Assembly (NCBI RefSeq): GCF_003594935.2
Contig: NZ_CP043342.1
Location: 1,488,001-1,552,000 of the forward strand
Origin: Enterobacter huaxiensis
GTDB lineage: Bacteria; Pseudomonadota; Gammaproteobacteria; Enterobacterales; Enterobacteriaceae
Direction of reading: 5' to 3'
DNA length: 64,000 nt
The notes under the pieces are model-generated. The model was not told where the DNA came from, searched no databases, and saw nothing but the letters and a program-made list of their open reading frames with translations. Made by a program: the position numbers and the translations under genes. Below are positions 29,945-39,444 of this stretch, in pieces. Position 1 is the stretch's first letter. The number at the start of each line of letters is the position of its first letter.

Positions 29945-31144
29945 ATGATAAACGTGGAAATGCTATCCACTGGCGACGAAGTGCTGCATGGGCAAATTAT
30001 TGACACCAATGCCGCCTGGCTGGCCGATCTATTCTTTGAGCAAGGATTACCCTTAACGCGCCGCAACACCGTGGGCGACAATCTTGAATCACTGGTGAAC
30101 ATTCTTCGCGAGCGCAGCGAGCACTGCGACGTGCTGATTGTGAACGGCGGGCTTGGCCCGACCAGCGATGATTTGAGCGCCCTGGCCGCCGCCACCGCCA
30201 AAGGCGAAGGGCTGGTGCTCCATGAGGAGTGGCTGGCGCAGATGGAGCGCTTCTTCTCCGGGCGCGGCCGGGTGATGGCGCCGAGCAACCGCAAGCAGGC
30301 CGAAATACCTGCCAGCGCCGAGCTTATCGACAACCCTGTCGGCACCGCCTGCGGCTTTGCCGTCCAGCTGAACCGCTGCCTGATGTTCTTCACGCCGGGC
30401 GTGCCGTCTGAATTTAAGGTGATGGTTGAGCAGCAGATCCTGCCGCGCCTTCGCCAGCGCTTTACGCTGCCTGAACCGCCGCTGTGCCTGCGTCTGACCA
30501 CCTTTGGCCGCTCGGAAAGCGATCTGGCCCAGAGCCTGGATCACCTCCCGCTGCCGCCGGGCGTTTCGATGGGCTATCGCTCCTCCATGCCGATTATCGA
30601 GCTCAAGCTGACCGGCCCGGCGACGCAGAAAGCCGCCATGCTGGCGCTGTGGCCGGAAGTCCAGCGCGTGGCGGGCGAGAGCCTGATTTTCGAAGGAACG
30701 GAAGGACTGCCCGCGCAGATCGCGCAGCGCCTTCAGTCGCGTCAGCTGAGCGTCACCTTAAGCGAACAGTTCACCGGCGGCCTGCTGGCGCTGCAGCTTT
30801 CGCGTGCCGGCGCGCCGCTGCTGGCCAGCGAAGTGGTGCCGTTCCAGCAGGAGACGCTGGCGCAGACCGCGCGCTGGGCGTCCGAGCGCAGAGTGAAGCA
30901 TTTCGCCGGGCTGGCGCTGGCCGTTGGCGGCGTGGATGATGAACACCTTAATTTTGCCCTTGCGACGCCGGAAGGCACGCATGCGCTGCGGGTGAAGATG
31001 AGTATCACCCGCCACAGCGTGGCGGTGCGCCAGGAAGTGTGTGCGATGATGGCGCTCAACATGCTGCGCCGCTGGCTGAACGGTAAAGAGGTCGCCAGCG
31101 AGCACGGCTGGATTAACGTGGTGGAATCATTGTTCGTTGAGTGA
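29945..31144 (+). CDS. yfaY: CinA-like protein YfaY
   Basis: A CinA-family protein of 399 residues (E. coli YfaY has 400). The N-terminal molybdopterin-binding-like domain (about 1-170) carries MLSTGDEVLHGQIIDTNAAWLA and NGGLGPTSDDLSALA, the COG1058 pyrophosphatase-type signature. The C-terminal part (about 245-399) resembles the nicotinamide-mononucleotide deamidase domain, with LSEQFTGGLLALQLSRAGAP where active enzymes have a similar Ser-rich loop. A role in pyridine nucleotide salvage is possible but unproven. A -10-like TATAGT at 29911 precedes it. It converges on glpC across a GC-rich hairpin. Confidence 0.92.
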   Translation: MINVEMLSTGDEVLHGQIIDTNAAWLADLFFEQGLPLTRRNTVGDNLESLVNILRERSEHCDVLIVNGGLGPTSDDLSALAAATAKGEGLVLHEEWLAQMERFFSGRGRVMAPSNRKQAEIPASAELIDNPVGTACGFAVQLNRCLMFFTPGVPSEFKVMVEQQILPRLRQRFTLPEPPLCLRLTTFGRSESDLAQSLDHLPLPPGVSMGYRSSMPIIELKLTGPATQKAAMLALWPEVQRVAGESLIFEGTEGLPAQIAQRLQSRQLSVTLSEQFTGGLLALQLSRAGAPLLASEVVPFQQETLAQTARWASERRVKHFAGLALAVGGVDDEHLNFALATPEGTHALRVKMSITRHSVAVRQEVCAMMALNMLRRWLNGKEVASEHGWINVVESLFVE

Positions 31145-31149
31145 TCCGT

Positions 31150-31173
31150 TTGCCGGGGCGGTCGCCCCGGCAA
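31150..31173. terminator. Hairpin between convergent yfaY and glpC
   Basis: A perfect 10-bp stem TTGCCGGGGC / GCCCCGGCAA with a 4-nt loop fills the 32-bp gap between the two convergent stop codons. A short CCTTTA follows on the plus strand. It can serve both directions, though T tracts are weak. Confidence 0.7.
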
Positions 31174-31176
31174 CCT

Positions 31177-32367
31177 TTAGCCCAGCGCCTTCGCCAGCAG
31201 CGTTATCGGGTGTTCGCAGCGCTTGCTGGTGGACATCTCAATCTGCCATTTGCAGGTTTCACAGTCGGTCACCACGATATCCGCGCCGCTCTCCTCAATC
31301 TGCCTGAACAGCGGTGCGCCAATCGCCTGCGAGGTTTCGTAGTTTTCCCTCTTGAAGCCGTAGGTGCCCGCAATGCCGCAGCAGCGCGAGTCCAGCACCG
31401 TCAGCTCCAGCCCCGGAATAAGCCGCAGCAGCTCCAGCGTATAGAGCGACCAGCCCATCTTTTCCATGTGGCACGGCGTGTGATAGACCACTTTAAGCGG
31501 TAACGCCTTCAGCGGTAACGTTTTTCCGCCGTCCAGCCTGCGCCACAGGAAGCGCGTCGCCAGCTCGATATGTTCGCGCAGGCCGGTGTTATCCACGTCC
31601 AGCAGGTGCGGATATTCATCGCGCAGCGTAAAGGTGCAGGTGGATGAGGTGGCCAGTACCGGTATCCCCCTGTCGACGATGGCCTCGCGCAGCGACGAGA
31701 CGTTAGTTTTCGCCTGCTTACGCGCTTTCTCGGTAAATCCGTTGGCAATCAGCGGCACGCCGCAGCACTTCTCCTTGCTGAGCAGCTGTACGCCCGTGCC
31801 CATCGCGTTCAGCACCTTCAGCAGGTCTTTGCCCAGCTGCGGATGGTTGTAGTTTACGTAGCAGCCGTGGAAGAAGGCCACCCGATCGGCAAACTGCGCC
31901 TGTTCCGTCGCCACGGATTTATACCAGCGGCGGAAGGTGCCGTGGGAATATTTCGGCAGGCTGCGGTGATGGTCGATTTTAAGCGCGGCATCCAGCAGCC
32001 GGCGCACCGGCTTGAGTGACGTTGCGGCATTCACCAGCGGGGCAAACGGCGTTGAGACGCTGCCCATTAGGTCGGTATGGCTCAGGATCGCATCGCGCAA
32101 TGAGGGTTTCTGCGTGCCGTAGCGCGCGCGGGCGCGCTGGATGATATCGCCGATTTTAACATCCGACGGGCAGGCCACTTCGCAGCGTTTGCAGTTGATG
32201 CAGTACTTCAGCGCCTCGTCGTACAGCTTGCCGTCCTTCAGACGCAGGCGCTCACCGTCCGGCCCCGCCTGTTTCGGGCCAGGGTAGCGCGGGTTCACGC
32301 CGCTAACCGGGCAGACGGTGGTGCAGACCGTGCATTTGATGCAGCTTTCAAAACGGGTATCGTTCAC
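31177..32367 (-). CDS. glpC: Anaerobic glycerol-3-phosphate dehydrogenase subunit C
   Basis: The iron-sulfur, membrane-linked subunit of the GlpABC complex, which passes electrons from glycerol 3-phosphate to menaquinone during anaerobic growth. Two ferredoxin-type Cys sets lie near the N terminus ([12 protein letters not shown] and [12 protein letters not shown]). Two CCG-type cysteine motifs follow ([11 protein letters not shown] and [10 protein letters not shown]). The start is GTG at 32367 (reading VNDTRFESC as MNDTRFESC), overlapping the glpB stop by 4 nt (GTGA) and giving 396 residues, equal to E. coli GlpC. A longer frame upstream has no ribosome site. Confidence 0.95.
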   Translation of the reverse strand: MNDTRFESCIKCTVCTTVCPVSGVNPRYPGPKQAGPDGERLRLKDGKLYDEALKYCINCKRCEVACPSDVKIGDIIQRARARYGTQKPSLRDAILSHTDLMGSVSTPFAPLVNAATSLKPVRRLLDAALKIDHHRSLPKYSHGTFRRWYKSVATEQAQFADRVAFFHGCYVNYNHPQLGKDLLKVLNAMGTGVQLLSKEKCCGVPLIANGFTEKARKQAKTNVSSLREAIVDRGIPVLATSSTCTFTLRDEYPHLLDVDNTGLREHIELATRFLWRRLDGGKTLPLKALPLKVVYHTPCHMEKMGWSLYTLELLRLIPGLELTVLDSRCCGIAGTYGFKRENYETSQAIGAPLFRQIEESGADIVVTDCETCKWQIEMSTSKRCEHPITLLAKALG

Positions 32368-33581
32368 TGTTGTGCCTCCGTGCGCTGGATAATCTGCTCT
32401 GCCACGTGGAGCGCCGTCACCGCGCAAACGCCGCCGCCGCAGCCCTGCGCGATGGGATCGTAGCCGCCCAGAATCGAGCCGATGGCGTAGAGATTGTCGA
32501 CCCTGGTTCCTGCGAGCCGCGGGTGCAGAAGGTTATCGACGATAACGCCGAACTGCTGCCAGGGCTGCGGGGTGAAGAAATCACTCTGATACCAGTCCGC
32601 GCGCGAGGCGCTTTGCCGGACGTCCAGCCCGAGGACCGCCTCCCGAATGCCTTCGCGGCTGCTGAGCAACCCGTTGCTGAAGAAGCTGCCGCTGGCCAGC
32701 ACCGTATAGCGTGCCCGAAGGGGAATGTCGCCGTGGTTTCGCGTCCACACCTCACTGGCTTCTCCGCCGTTCAGCGTGATTTTTTTTACCTCGTCACCCG
32801 CCATCCACACGCCGCCCTGAGCTACAAACTGGCGCTGGAGCTGGGTATGAAGACGAATGCCCGGCACGGACGGAGGAAGCGTGGGGAGCAGGCCGAGCGT
32901 GCAGGGCAGGCGATCCGACAGCCAGCGCCAGAGGCGGTTGTCCGTCAGGCCAAAGCAGGCGGGCATAAACAGGGCGTCGCAGGTCTCGCTGAGCGGCTTA
33001 AGCGCCTCGTACAGCAGCGGCCATTTTTCCGCGTTATCCAGCAGGCGAGCGATGTTCACCGCACGAAACTCGCTGGGGTTTTCCCGCAGCACGTCCAGTT
33101 CGGGAAGCTCTATCTCTGCCGTATCGACCTCAACCCCCTGCTGGCGCAGCGAGGCGGCAGCCAGATGCGGCTGAAAATCGAGGAAACCGGCGATCCCCAC
33201 TACCCGCACGCGGCTGGCGTTGAAGGGGGCTACGGGTACCTCTTCCGGGCTGAGCCACGCCGCGCGCAGGGTACCCAGCGGCGTAACGCGCTGGTGGTTT
33301 TGCCGGGCGTGGCCCTGCATCCTCGCGCCACAGTCGGCCAGCAAATTTTCGGTTTCTAAGGCGAAGCGGGTGACGTTTTTGATGCCCAGCAGGCTGTAGG
33401 GATGGTCTGCGGGGAGATCTTCCGGGCGCGAGGTGCCCAGCAGATCCAGTGAACCGGACGAGAAGTGCAGGGCGCTTTGGCCCCGGGTGACAATGGCGCA
33501 GCGCAGCCCCTGCTTCGTGAGCCGGATACCGCAGAGCAACCCCGCCAGCCCGCCGCCGATAATGACGGTATCAAATTTCAT
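32364..33581 (-). CDS. glpB: Anaerobic glycerol-3-phosphate dehydrogenase subunit B
   Basis: The second flavoprotein subunit of GlpABC, which connects GlpA to GlpC. The FAD dinucleotide fold opens the protein: [18 protein letters not shown]. Near the C terminus are [21 protein letters not shown]. The 405 residues are 14 fewer than E. coli GlpB (419); the difference is in the variable segment after SGSLDLLG. The start ATG 33581 lies inside the glpA end, overlapping it by 11 nt, with the ribosome site AAGGAGAC upstream. Confidence 0.95.
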   Translation of the reverse strand: MKFDTVIIGGGLAGLLCGIRLTKQGLRCAIVTRGQSALHFSSGSLDLLGTSRPEDLPADHPYSLLGIKNVTRFALETENLLADCGARMQGHARQNHQRVTPLGTLRAAWLSPEEVPVAPFNASRVRVVGIAGFLDFQPHLAAASLRQQGVEVDTAEIELPELDVLRENPSEFRAVNIARLLDNAEKWPLLYEALKPLSETCDALFMPACFGLTDNRLWRWLSDRLPCTLGLLPTLPPSVPGIRLHTQLQRQFVAQGGVWMAGDEVKKITLNGGEASEVWTRNHGDIPLRARYTVLASGSFFSNGLLSSREGIREAVLGLDVRQSASRADWYQSDFFTPQPWQQFGVIVDNLLHPRLAGTRVDNLYAIGSILGGYDPIAQGCGGGVCAVTALHVAEQIIQRTEAQQ

Positions 33582-35199
33582 GATCTGTCTCCTTGTCCAG
33601 GCCGCAAAGCCCCTGGTAAACCCAACGGGTGAACTCGCTTTCTCGCAGGGCATCGCCCCAGGCGACGGGCTGAATACCTTTCCAGCGTTCATTCAGAAAA
33701 TCGCTGAGCTGAGCAAGCGACTGGGTAGAGGTCGTGGCGTGAAAACGCTGCAATAGCCCGGCAGCACGGCAGGCGCACAGCTCGCCCTGGCAGGTCCCCA
33801 TGCCGACGCGCGTGCGTCGACGGAGATCGAGCAGGTTATTCACCGTCAGATTTTCCACGGCGTATTGCACCTCACCGGCGGTCACGGCTTCGCATTCACA
33901 CACCAGGCTGCGGCTCAGTCGCCCTTCGCCGAGCCACTGCGGCGTTCTGTCGCCGTGGCGGTAGATGGCGGAGCCGCGCAAAGGCGCGGGGAGCGAGATG
34001 ATTTTTTGCAGCGTCTTCTCGGTGGACTGCCGCGAGCCGGGCAGCGGCTGTTCCGCCGTCACGCAGCGTTCGGTATTCCCCAGCTTGCGGCACGCGGCAT
34101 CGGTCGCCCACTGTGCCATCAGGCGGTAGGTCATCAGCTTTCCGCCGGTGATGGTGATAAACCCGTCCATGCCGTCGCGCTCGGCGTGGTCAAGCAGCAC
34201 GATCCCCCGGCTGACGTTGCGCCCGCTCGGATCGTTGTCGCTGGCAACCAGCGGACGTACGCCAGCGTAGGCGCGAAGAATGCGGGTCTGCGCCATTATC
34301 GGCGCCAGCTTTTCCCCTTCGCGCAGCAGGATGTCGACCTCTTCTGCCGTGACCCGGTTTTGGTCAATCTCGCTGTAGTCGACGTGGGTAGAGGTGGTGC
34401 CGATGAGCGAAATGGTATCGCCCGGCACCAGAATGTCGGCGTCGGACGGTTTGCGGCAGCGGTTGATCACGTGATTATTGATGCGGTGGTCGAGGATCAG
34501 CAGCGAGCCTTTGGCCGGGAACATGCGAATGGATAAGTCAGCGTATTCCGCGATGCGCTGCCCCCAAATGCCGGCGGCGTTAATGACGACGGCGGCAAAC
34601 AGCTCGCTGTGTTCGTTGTACTGCGTATCAAAGACCCGTACGCCCCGGACTGTGCTGCCTTCGCGAATAAGCCCGGTGACCTCATGTCCGGTCAGTATGC
34701 GCGCGCCGTGCTCGCGGGCGTCCAGCATATTGGCGGCGGTCAGGCGGAAGGGGTCGACGGTGCCATCCGGGACTTTCACCGCGCCCGTCAGGGCTGGGTT
34801 AACGGAAGATTCAATCCGACGCGCCTGGGCAGGGTCAATGGCCTCAGCCTGAATACCGGCTGCGGTACAGGCGGTGATAAAGGTCGACTGAAACGACAGA
34901 TCGTCCTCGGGGAGGGTAATGAACAGGCCGTCGGTCGGCTCAACGCAGTGGCGGGCGATGCGCTTGAGGATCTGATTTTCGGCAATACATTCGCGTGCGG
35001 ATTCGCCGTCGGTGACCGCATAGCGCGCGCCGCTGTGTAGCAGGCCGTGATTGCGCCCGGTAGCACCCGTCGCAATATCATGGCGCTCCAGCAGCGTGAC
35101 GCTTAAGCCCCTCAGGGCACAGTCACGCGCGATCCCGGCGCCGGTGGCACCACCGCCAATGATTATCACATCGCTGTAACGAGGATCGTGATGGGTCAT
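33571..35199 (-). CDS. glpA: Anaerobic glycerol-3-phosphate dehydrogenase subunit A
   Basis: The catalytic FAD subunit, oxidising sn-glycerol 3-phosphate to dihydroxyacetone phosphate without oxygen. The N-terminal nucleotide motif is [20 protein letters not shown] (about residues 11-30). The C-terminal region has a BFD-like 2Fe-2S motif with cysteines in [10 protein letters not shown] and [14 protein letters not shown]. It is 542 residues, as in E. coli. It heads glpABC and is divergent from glpTQ, sharing a 251-bp control region with GlpR and CRP sites. Confidence 0.97.
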   Translation of the reverse strand: MTHHDPRYSDVIIIGGGATGAGIARDCALRGLSVTLLERHDIATGATGRNHGLLHSGARYAVTDGESARECIAENQILKRIARHCVEPTDGLFITLPEDDLSFQSTFITACTAAGIQAEAIDPAQARRIESSVNPALTGAVKVPDGTVDPFRLTAANMLDAREHGARILTGHEVTGLIREGSTVRGVRVFDTQYNEHSELFAAVVINAAGIWGQRIAEYADLSIRMFPAKGSLLILDHRINNHVINRCRKPSDADILVPGDTISLIGTTSTHVDYSEIDQNRVTAEEVDILLREGEKLAPIMAQTRILRAYAGVRPLVASDNDPSGRNVSRGIVLLDHAERDGMDGFITITGGKLMTYRLMAQWATDAACRKLGNTERCVTAEQPLPGSRQSTEKTLQKIISLPAPLRGSAIYRHGDRTPQWLGEGRLSRSLVCECEAVTAGEVQYAVENLTVNNLLDLRRRTRVGMGTCQGELCACRAAGLLQRFHATTSTQSLAQLSDFLNERWKGIQPVAWGDALRESEFTRWVYQGLCGLDKETDHEI

Positions 35200-35210
35200 T
35201 GTTTACCCTC

Positions 35211-35230
35211 TATGTTCGTTTTTTATCATT
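35211..35230. promoter_or_regulatory. GlpR operator-like site near glpA
   Basis: TATGTTCGTTTTTTATCATT has a perfect left half (ATGTTCG) of the GlpR operator and a degraded right half. It lies 12 bp from the glpA start codon, so it could repress glpABC directly. Confidence 0.5.
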
Positions 35231-35250
35231 TAGCCACAGCAAAAGTGTGG

Positions 35251-35270
35251 TTTGTTTGATTTCGAACATA
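35251..35270. promoter_or_regulatory. GlpR operator in the glpA-glpT control region
   Basis: TTTGTTTGATTTCGAACATA closely fits the GlpR operator (ATGTTCG-like half, 2-3 bp, CGAACAT half), with a perfect TTCGAACAT right half. A further half-site, ATTCGAAAGTG, lies at 35281. GlpR represses the glp regulon unless glycerol 3-phosphate is bound. Confidence 0.75.
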
Positions 35271-35344
35271 AACGCGCGCAATTCGAAAGTGAAACGTGAT
35301 TTCATGCGCTTTTTTGCGCATTCTGTCATATTTCTGTAACAATC

Positions 35345-35360
35345 TGTGCGTTGATTCACA
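35345..35360. promoter_or_regulatory. CRP site upstream of glpT
   Basis: TGTGCGTTGATTCACA differs from the ideal TGTGA-N6-TCACA at one position. It lies 91 bp before the glpT start codon and fits the known cAMP-CRP activation of the divergent glpA and glpT promoters in E. coli. Confidence 0.8.
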
Positions 35361-35450
35361 GTAACAATCGTCATGATTTCTTAACATCGCCGCCTCTGGA
35401 ATTCAGGTGCGAGCCACCTGCCCACTCAATACAAGGCCACGGAGGCTGTT

Positions 35451-36803
35451 ATGCTCAGTATCTTTAAACCTGCGCCGCACAGGGCGCGTCTGCCTGAGGC
35501 AGAAGTAGATCCGCTTTACCGCCGTCTGCGTTGGCAAATCTTCCTGGGGATTTTCTTCGGGTACGCGGCTTACTATCTGGTACGTAAAAACTTTGCTCTC
35601 GCCATGCCGTACCTGGTGGAGCAGGGCTTCTCCCGCGGCGATCTGGGCTTTGCGCTGTCGGGGATCTCTATCGCCTACGGTTTTTCCAAATTCATTATGG
35701 GCTCGGTGTCGGACCGTTCGAATCCGCGCGTGTTCCTGCCTGCCGGTTTGATCCTGGCGGCAGCGGTGATGCTGTTCATGGGCTTTGTGCCGTGGGCGAC
35801 CTCCAGTATTGCGATCATGTTCGTGCTGCTGTTCCTCTGCGGCTGGTTCCAGGGGATGGGATGGCCGCCGTGCGGACGCACCATGGTGCACTGGTGGTCA
35901 CAGAAAGAGCGTGGCGGCATTGTGTCGGTGTGGAACTGCGCCCATAACGTCGGCGGCGGTATTCCACCTCTGCTGTTCCTGCTGGGTATGGCCTGGTTTA
36001 ACGACTGGAAGGCCGCACTCTATATGCCTGCCTTCGGCGCCATCGTCGTGGCAATTATCGCTTTCGCGCTGATGCGCGATACCCCGCAGTCGTGCGGCCT
36101 GCCGCCGATTGAAGAGTATAAAAACGACTATCCGGATGATTACAGCCAGGAGCACGAAGAAGAGCTGACGGCAAAACAGATCTTCATGAAGTACGTCCTG
36201 CCGAACAAGCTGCTGTGGTACATCGCGGTGGCGAACGTGTTCGTTTACCTGCTGCGCTACGGCATCCTCGACTGGTCACCAACCTACCTGAAAGAGGTCA
36301 AGCACTTCGCGCTGGATAAATCCTCCTGGGCGTACTTCCTGTACGAATATGCGGGTATTCCCGGCACGCTGCTCTGCGGCTGGATGTCGGACAAGGTGTT
36401 CAGGGGCAACCGCGGTGCGACGGGCGTGTTCTTTATGACGCTGGTGACCATTGCCACCGTCGTTTACTGGCTCAACCCGCCGGGTAACCCGGGTGTGGAC
36501 ATGGCCTGTATGATCGTTATCGGCTTCCTGATCTACGGTCCGGTGATGCTGATCGGCCTGCACGCGCTGGAGCTGGCACCGAAAAAAGCGGCAGGGACGG
36601 CGGCGGGCTTTACCGGTCTGTTCGGCTATCTCGGCGGTTCGGTCGCAGCAAGCGCCATCGTGGGCTATACCGTCGACTTCTTCGGCTGGGACGGCGGCTT
36701 TATGGTGATGATTGGCGGCAGCGTGCTGGCGGTGCTGCTGCTGATTGTCGTTATGATCGGTGAAAAACGCCATCACGCGGAAATTCAGGCGCGTCGTCAA
36801 TAA
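35451..36803 (+). CDS. glpT: Glycerol-3-phosphate/phosphate antiporter
   Basis: A major facilitator superfamily transporter with 12 transmembrane helices. It exchanges external glycerol 3-phosphate for internal phosphate and also carries fosfomycin inward. The 450 residues are close to the 452 of E. coli. The substrate arginines can be seen in [13 protein letters not shown] (Arg45 region) and in [20 protein letters not shown] (Arg269 region). The family motif [10 protein letters not shown] joins helices 2 and 3. glpQ follows after 11 bp. The reading frame is intact. Confidence 0.97.
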   Translation: MLSIFKPAPHRARLPEAEVDPLYRRLRWQIFLGIFFGYAAYYLVRKNFALAMPYLVEQGFSRGDLGFALSGISIAYGFSKFIMGSVSDRSNPRVFLPAGLILAAAVMLFMGFVPWATSSIAIMFVLLFLCGWFQGMGWPPCGRTMVHWWSQKERGGIVSVWNCAHNVGGGIPPLLFLLGMAWFNDWKAALYMPAFGAIVVAIIAFALMRDTPQSCGLPPIEEYKNDYPDDYSQEHEEELTAKQIFMKYVLPNKLLWYIAVANVFVYLLRYGILDWSPTYLKEVKHFALDKSSWAYFLYEYAGIPGTLLCGWMSDKVFRGNRGATGVFFMTLVTIATVVYWLNPPGNPGVDMACMIVIGFLIYGPVMLIGLHALELAPKKAAGTAAGFTGLFGYLGGSVAASAIVGYTVDFFGWDGGFMVMIGGSVLAVLLLIVVMIGEKRHHAEIQARRQ

Positions 36804-36814
36804 GGAGCTTTACG

Positions 36815-37873
36815 ATGAAACTGACTCAATTAGCGACCGGCCTGCTGCTGGCCGGCTTGATGACCGGCTCCGCGCTGGCGGCGGATAAAATCGTTATTGC
36901 CCACCGCGGCGCCAGCGGCTATCTGCCGGAGCACACGCTTCCGGCAAAAGCGATGGCCTATGCGCAGGGGGCGGATTATCTGGAGCAGGATCTGGTGATG
37001 ACGAAGGACGATCGGCTGGTCGTCCTGCATGACCACTATCTTGACCGCGTAACGGACGTGGCGGAACGTTTCCCCGACCGCGCCCGCAAGGATGGCCGCT
37101 ACTACGCCATCGACTTCACGCTGGCGGAGATCCGCTCCCTGAAGTTTACCGAAGGCTTCGAGATTGAAAACGGCAAGAAGGTGCAGGTCTATCCGGGGCG
37201 TTTCCCGATGGGCAAGTCCGACTTCCGCATTCACACCTTTGAAGAGGAGATTGAGTTTGTTCAGGGGCTGAACCACTCGACCGGTAAAAATATCGGTATC
37301 TATCCGGAAATCAAAGCGCCGTGGTTCCACCATCAGGAAGGGAAGGACATCGCGGCGAAAACCCTGGACGTGCTGAAACAGTACGGCTACACCAGCAAGC
37401 AGGACAAGGTTTATCTGCAGTGCTTTGACGCCGCCGAGCTGAAGCGCATTAAAACCGAGCTGGAGCCGAAGATGGGGATGAACCTCAATCTGGTGCAGCT
37501 GATCGCTTATACCGACTGGAATGAAACCCAGGAGAAGCAGCCGGACGGGAAGTGGGTTAACTACAGCTACGACTGGATGTTTAAGCCGGGCGCGATGAAG
37601 CAGATCGCGCAGTACGCGGACGGCATCGGGCCGGATTACCATATGCTGGTGGCGGAAGGCTCAACGCCGGGCCACGTGAAGCTGACGGCGATGGTGAAAG
37701 AGGCGCATGCCAGCAAGATGCAGGTGCATCCGTACACGGTGCGTGCAGACCAGCTGCCGGAGTATGCGACGGACGTGAACCAGCTTTACGACGTGCTGTA
37801 TAACCAGGCGGGCGTGGACGGGTTGTTTACGGACTTCCCGGATAAAGCGGTAGAATTCATTCACCGGAAGTAG
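36815..37873 (+). CDS. glpQ: Periplasmic glycerophosphodiester phosphodiesterase
   Basis: Hydrolyses glycerophosphodiesters in the periplasm to glycerol 3-phosphate, which GlpT imports. A signal peptide spans about residues 1-22 (LLLAGLMTGSALA then ADK). The GDPD catalytic histidines and metal ligands are in IAHRGASGYLPEHTL, YLEQDLVMTKDDRLVVLHDHYLDRVTD and IYPEIKAP. The 352 residues compare with 358 in E. coli. It is co-transcribed with glpT. Two kinds of dispersed repeat follow. Confidence 0.96.
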   Translation: MKLTQLATGLLLAGLMTGSALAADKIVIAHRGASGYLPEHTLPAKAMAYAQGADYLEQDLVMTKDDRLVVLHDHYLDRVTDVAERFPDRARKDGRYYAIDFTLAEIRSLKFTEGFEIENGKKVQVYPGRFPMGKSDFRIHTFEEEIEFVQGLNHSTGKNIGIYPEIKAPWFHHQEGKDIAAKTLDVLKQYGYTSKQDKVYLQCFDAAELKRIKTELEPKMGMNLNLVQLIAYTDWNETQEKQPDGKWVNYSYDWMFKPGAMKQIAQYADGIGPDYHMLVAEGSTPGHVKLTAMVKEAHASKMQVHPYTVRADQLPEYATDVNQLYDVLYNQAGVDGLFTDFPDKAVEFIHRK

Positions 37874-37878
37874 GTTTG

Positions 37879-37911
37879 GTAGGTCGGGTAAGGCGAAGCC
37901 GCCACCCGACA
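37879..37911. repeat. REP-type palindrome after glpQ
   Basis: GTAGGTCGGGTAAGGCGAAG then CCGCCACCCGAC: the same family as the copies at 15971 and 39408. It lies 5 bp after the glpQ stop codon. Confidence 0.85.
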
Positions 37912-37920
37912 ATCAGGCTC

Positions 37921-37968
37921 TGCGGCCTGGTGCCCTCACCCTAACCCTCTCCCACCGGGAGAGGGGAT
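37921..37968 (-). repeat. Dispersed CCCTCTCCC/GGGAGAGGG repeat, copy 2 (inverted)
   Basis: Reverse-orientation copy: TGCGGCCTGGTGCCCTCACC, then CCCTCTCCCACCGGGAGAGGGG. It separates the convergent glpQ and yfaE, directly beside the REP element. Confidence 0.85.
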
Positions 37969-37978
37969 AAGGACAACA

Positions 37979-38233
37979 TCACATCTCGATCTCTATATCG
38001 CCTTTTGCCCGGCAGCAGCAGGGCAAAATTTCCCCGTCGTTGATAAAGGCCAGCGGCTCGGTCAGCCAGTCTACCTGGCCTGCAACCAGACGGCAGCGGC
38101 ATGAGCCGCAATAGCCTGAACGACACTGGTACTCAACCTCTACCTGATGCGCCTCAAGCGCCACCAGCAGAGAAGGGTGCTCTTCCCGACACAGTACCTC
38201 AGTGCCGGAAAGGCGTAGCGTCACGCGTGACAT
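37979..38233 (-). CDS. yfaE: 2Fe-2S ferredoxin YfaE (NrdB cofactor maintenance)
   Basis: A small plant-type ferredoxin of 84 residues. The cluster ligands are Cys37, Cys42, Cys45 (EYQCRSGYCGSC) and one of Cys72-74 near the C terminus. In E. coli YfaE delivers electrons that maintain and regenerate the diferric-tyrosyl radical cofactor of NrdB. Its ATG overlaps the nrdB stop codon by one base (TGATG), so it is translated with its target. Confidence 0.95.
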   Translation of the reverse strand: MSRVTLRLSGTEVLCREEHPSLLVALEAHQVEVEYQCRSGYCGSCRCRLVAGQVDWLTEPLAFINDGEILPCCCRAKGDIEIEM

Positions 38234-39363
38234 CAGAGCTGGAAGTCGCTCAGGTCGTCAGTGTTGACTTCAGAATCAATCTGACCCACCAGGTAAGAAC
38301 TCACTTCCACTTCCTGCGGCGCCACCTGTACGTTATCGGACACCAGCCAGGTGTTGATCCACGGAATAGGGTTAGAGCGCGTCTGGAACGGCAGGTCGAG
38401 GCCGACCGCTTGCATGCGGATGTTGGTAATGTACTCCACGTACTGGCACAGAATGTCTTTGTTCAGGCCAATCATGGAGCCGTCGCGGAACAGGTAGTCT
38501 GCCCACTCTTTCTCCTGCTGAGCCGCCAGCACGAACAGGTCGTAGCACTCCTGCTTGCACTCTTCGGCGATTACCGCCATCTCCGGGTCGTCCGTACCGC
38601 TGCGCAGCAGGTTCAGCATGTGCTGAGTCCCGGTCAGGTGCAGGGCTTCGTCACGGGCGATCAGGCGAATGATTTTGGCGTTACCTTCCATCAGCTTGCG
38701 CTCGGCAAAGGCGAAGGAGCAGGCGAAACTCACGTAGAAGCGGATCGCTTCCAGCGCGTTCACGCTCATCAGGCACAGGTACAGCTGCTTTTTCAGCGCG
38801 CGCAGGTTCACGGTAACGCTTTTGCCGTTCACGTTGTGCGTGCCTTCACCCAGCAGATGCCAGTAGCTGGTCATCTCGATCAGCTCGTCGTAGTAGTGGG
38901 CAATGCCTTCCGCGCGCTTCTGGATCTGCTCGTTGGTGACGATATCGTCAAACACCACCGCCGGATCGTTCACGATATTGCGGATGATGTGGGTGTAAGA
39001 GCGGGAGTGGATCGTTTCAGAAAACGCCCAGGTTTCAACCCAGGTTTCCAGCTCAGGAATTGAAATCAGCGGCAGCAGCGCCACGTTCGGGCTGCGGCCC
39101 TGAATGGAGTCCAGCAGCGTCTGGTACTTCAGGTTGCTGAGGAAGATATGCTTTTCATGATCCGGCAGGGCCTGAAAATCGATGCGGTCGCGGGAAACGT
39201 CCACTTCTTCGGGGCGCCAGAAGAAGGAGAGTTGCTTTTCAATCAGCTTTTCGAAGATGTCATATTTTTGCTGATCGTAGCGTGCCACGTTGACCGGCTG
39301 GCCGAAGAACATCGGCTCTTTGAGCTGGTCGTTTTTCGTCTGTGAAAAGGTGGTGTATGCCAT
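38233..39363 (-). CDS. nrdB: Class Ia ribonucleotide reductase beta subunit
   Basis: Holds the diferric-tyrosyl radical that starts reduction of ribonucleotides. The radical tyrosine is Tyr123 counting Met1 (Tyr122 in the usual numbering), in [11 protein letters not shown]. Iron ligands are visible in [30 protein letters not shown] and [13 protein letters not shown]. The C terminus DDLSDFQL is the peptide that docks to NrdA. The 376 residues equal E. coli NrdB. It follows nrdA by 81 bp with a REP element in the gap. Confidence 0.98.
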   Translation of the reverse strand: MAYTTFSQTKNDQLKEPMFFGQPVNVARYDQQKYDIFEKLIEKQLSFFWRPEEVDVSRDRIDFQALPDHEKHIFLSNLKYQTLLDSIQGRSPNVALLPLISIPELETWVETWAFSETIHSRSYTHIIRNIVNDPAVVFDDIVTNEQIQKRAEGIAHYYDELIEMTSYWHLLGEGTHNVNGKSVTVNLRALKKQLYLCLMSVNALEAIRFYVSFACSFAFAERKLMEGNAKIIRLIARDEALHLTGTQHMLNLLRSGTDDPEMAVIAEECKQECYDLFVLAAQQEKEWADYLFRDGSMIGLNKDILCQYVEYITNIRMQAVGLDLPFQTRSNPIPWINTWLVSDNVQVAPQEVEVSSYLVGQIDSEVNTDDLSDFQL

Positions 39364-39407
39364 GAGTGTGTCCTGTGAGAGATTTTGTCAGTCGGGCAAA
39401 CAAAATC

Positions 39408-39438
39408 GTAGGCCGGGTAAGCGTAGCGCCACCCGGCA
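39408..39438. repeat. REP-type palindrome between nrdA and nrdB
   Basis: GTAGGCCGGGTAAGCGTAGC followed by GCCACCCGGC, a near-perfect member of the family at 283 and 15934. It lies 6 bp after the nrdA stop codon and within the operon. Confidence 0.88.
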
Positions 39439-39444
39439 TTTACA

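Noticed and set aside
32364-33581. GlpB shorter by 14 residues as a damaged gene
   Set aside because: FAD-binding and C-terminal motifs are intact and the deletion falls in a variable segment; the reading frame and overlaps are normal.
33865-34536. A 223-codon ORF antisense to glpA
   Set aside because: The real gene glpA is complete on the minus strand. The antisense translation has no domain.
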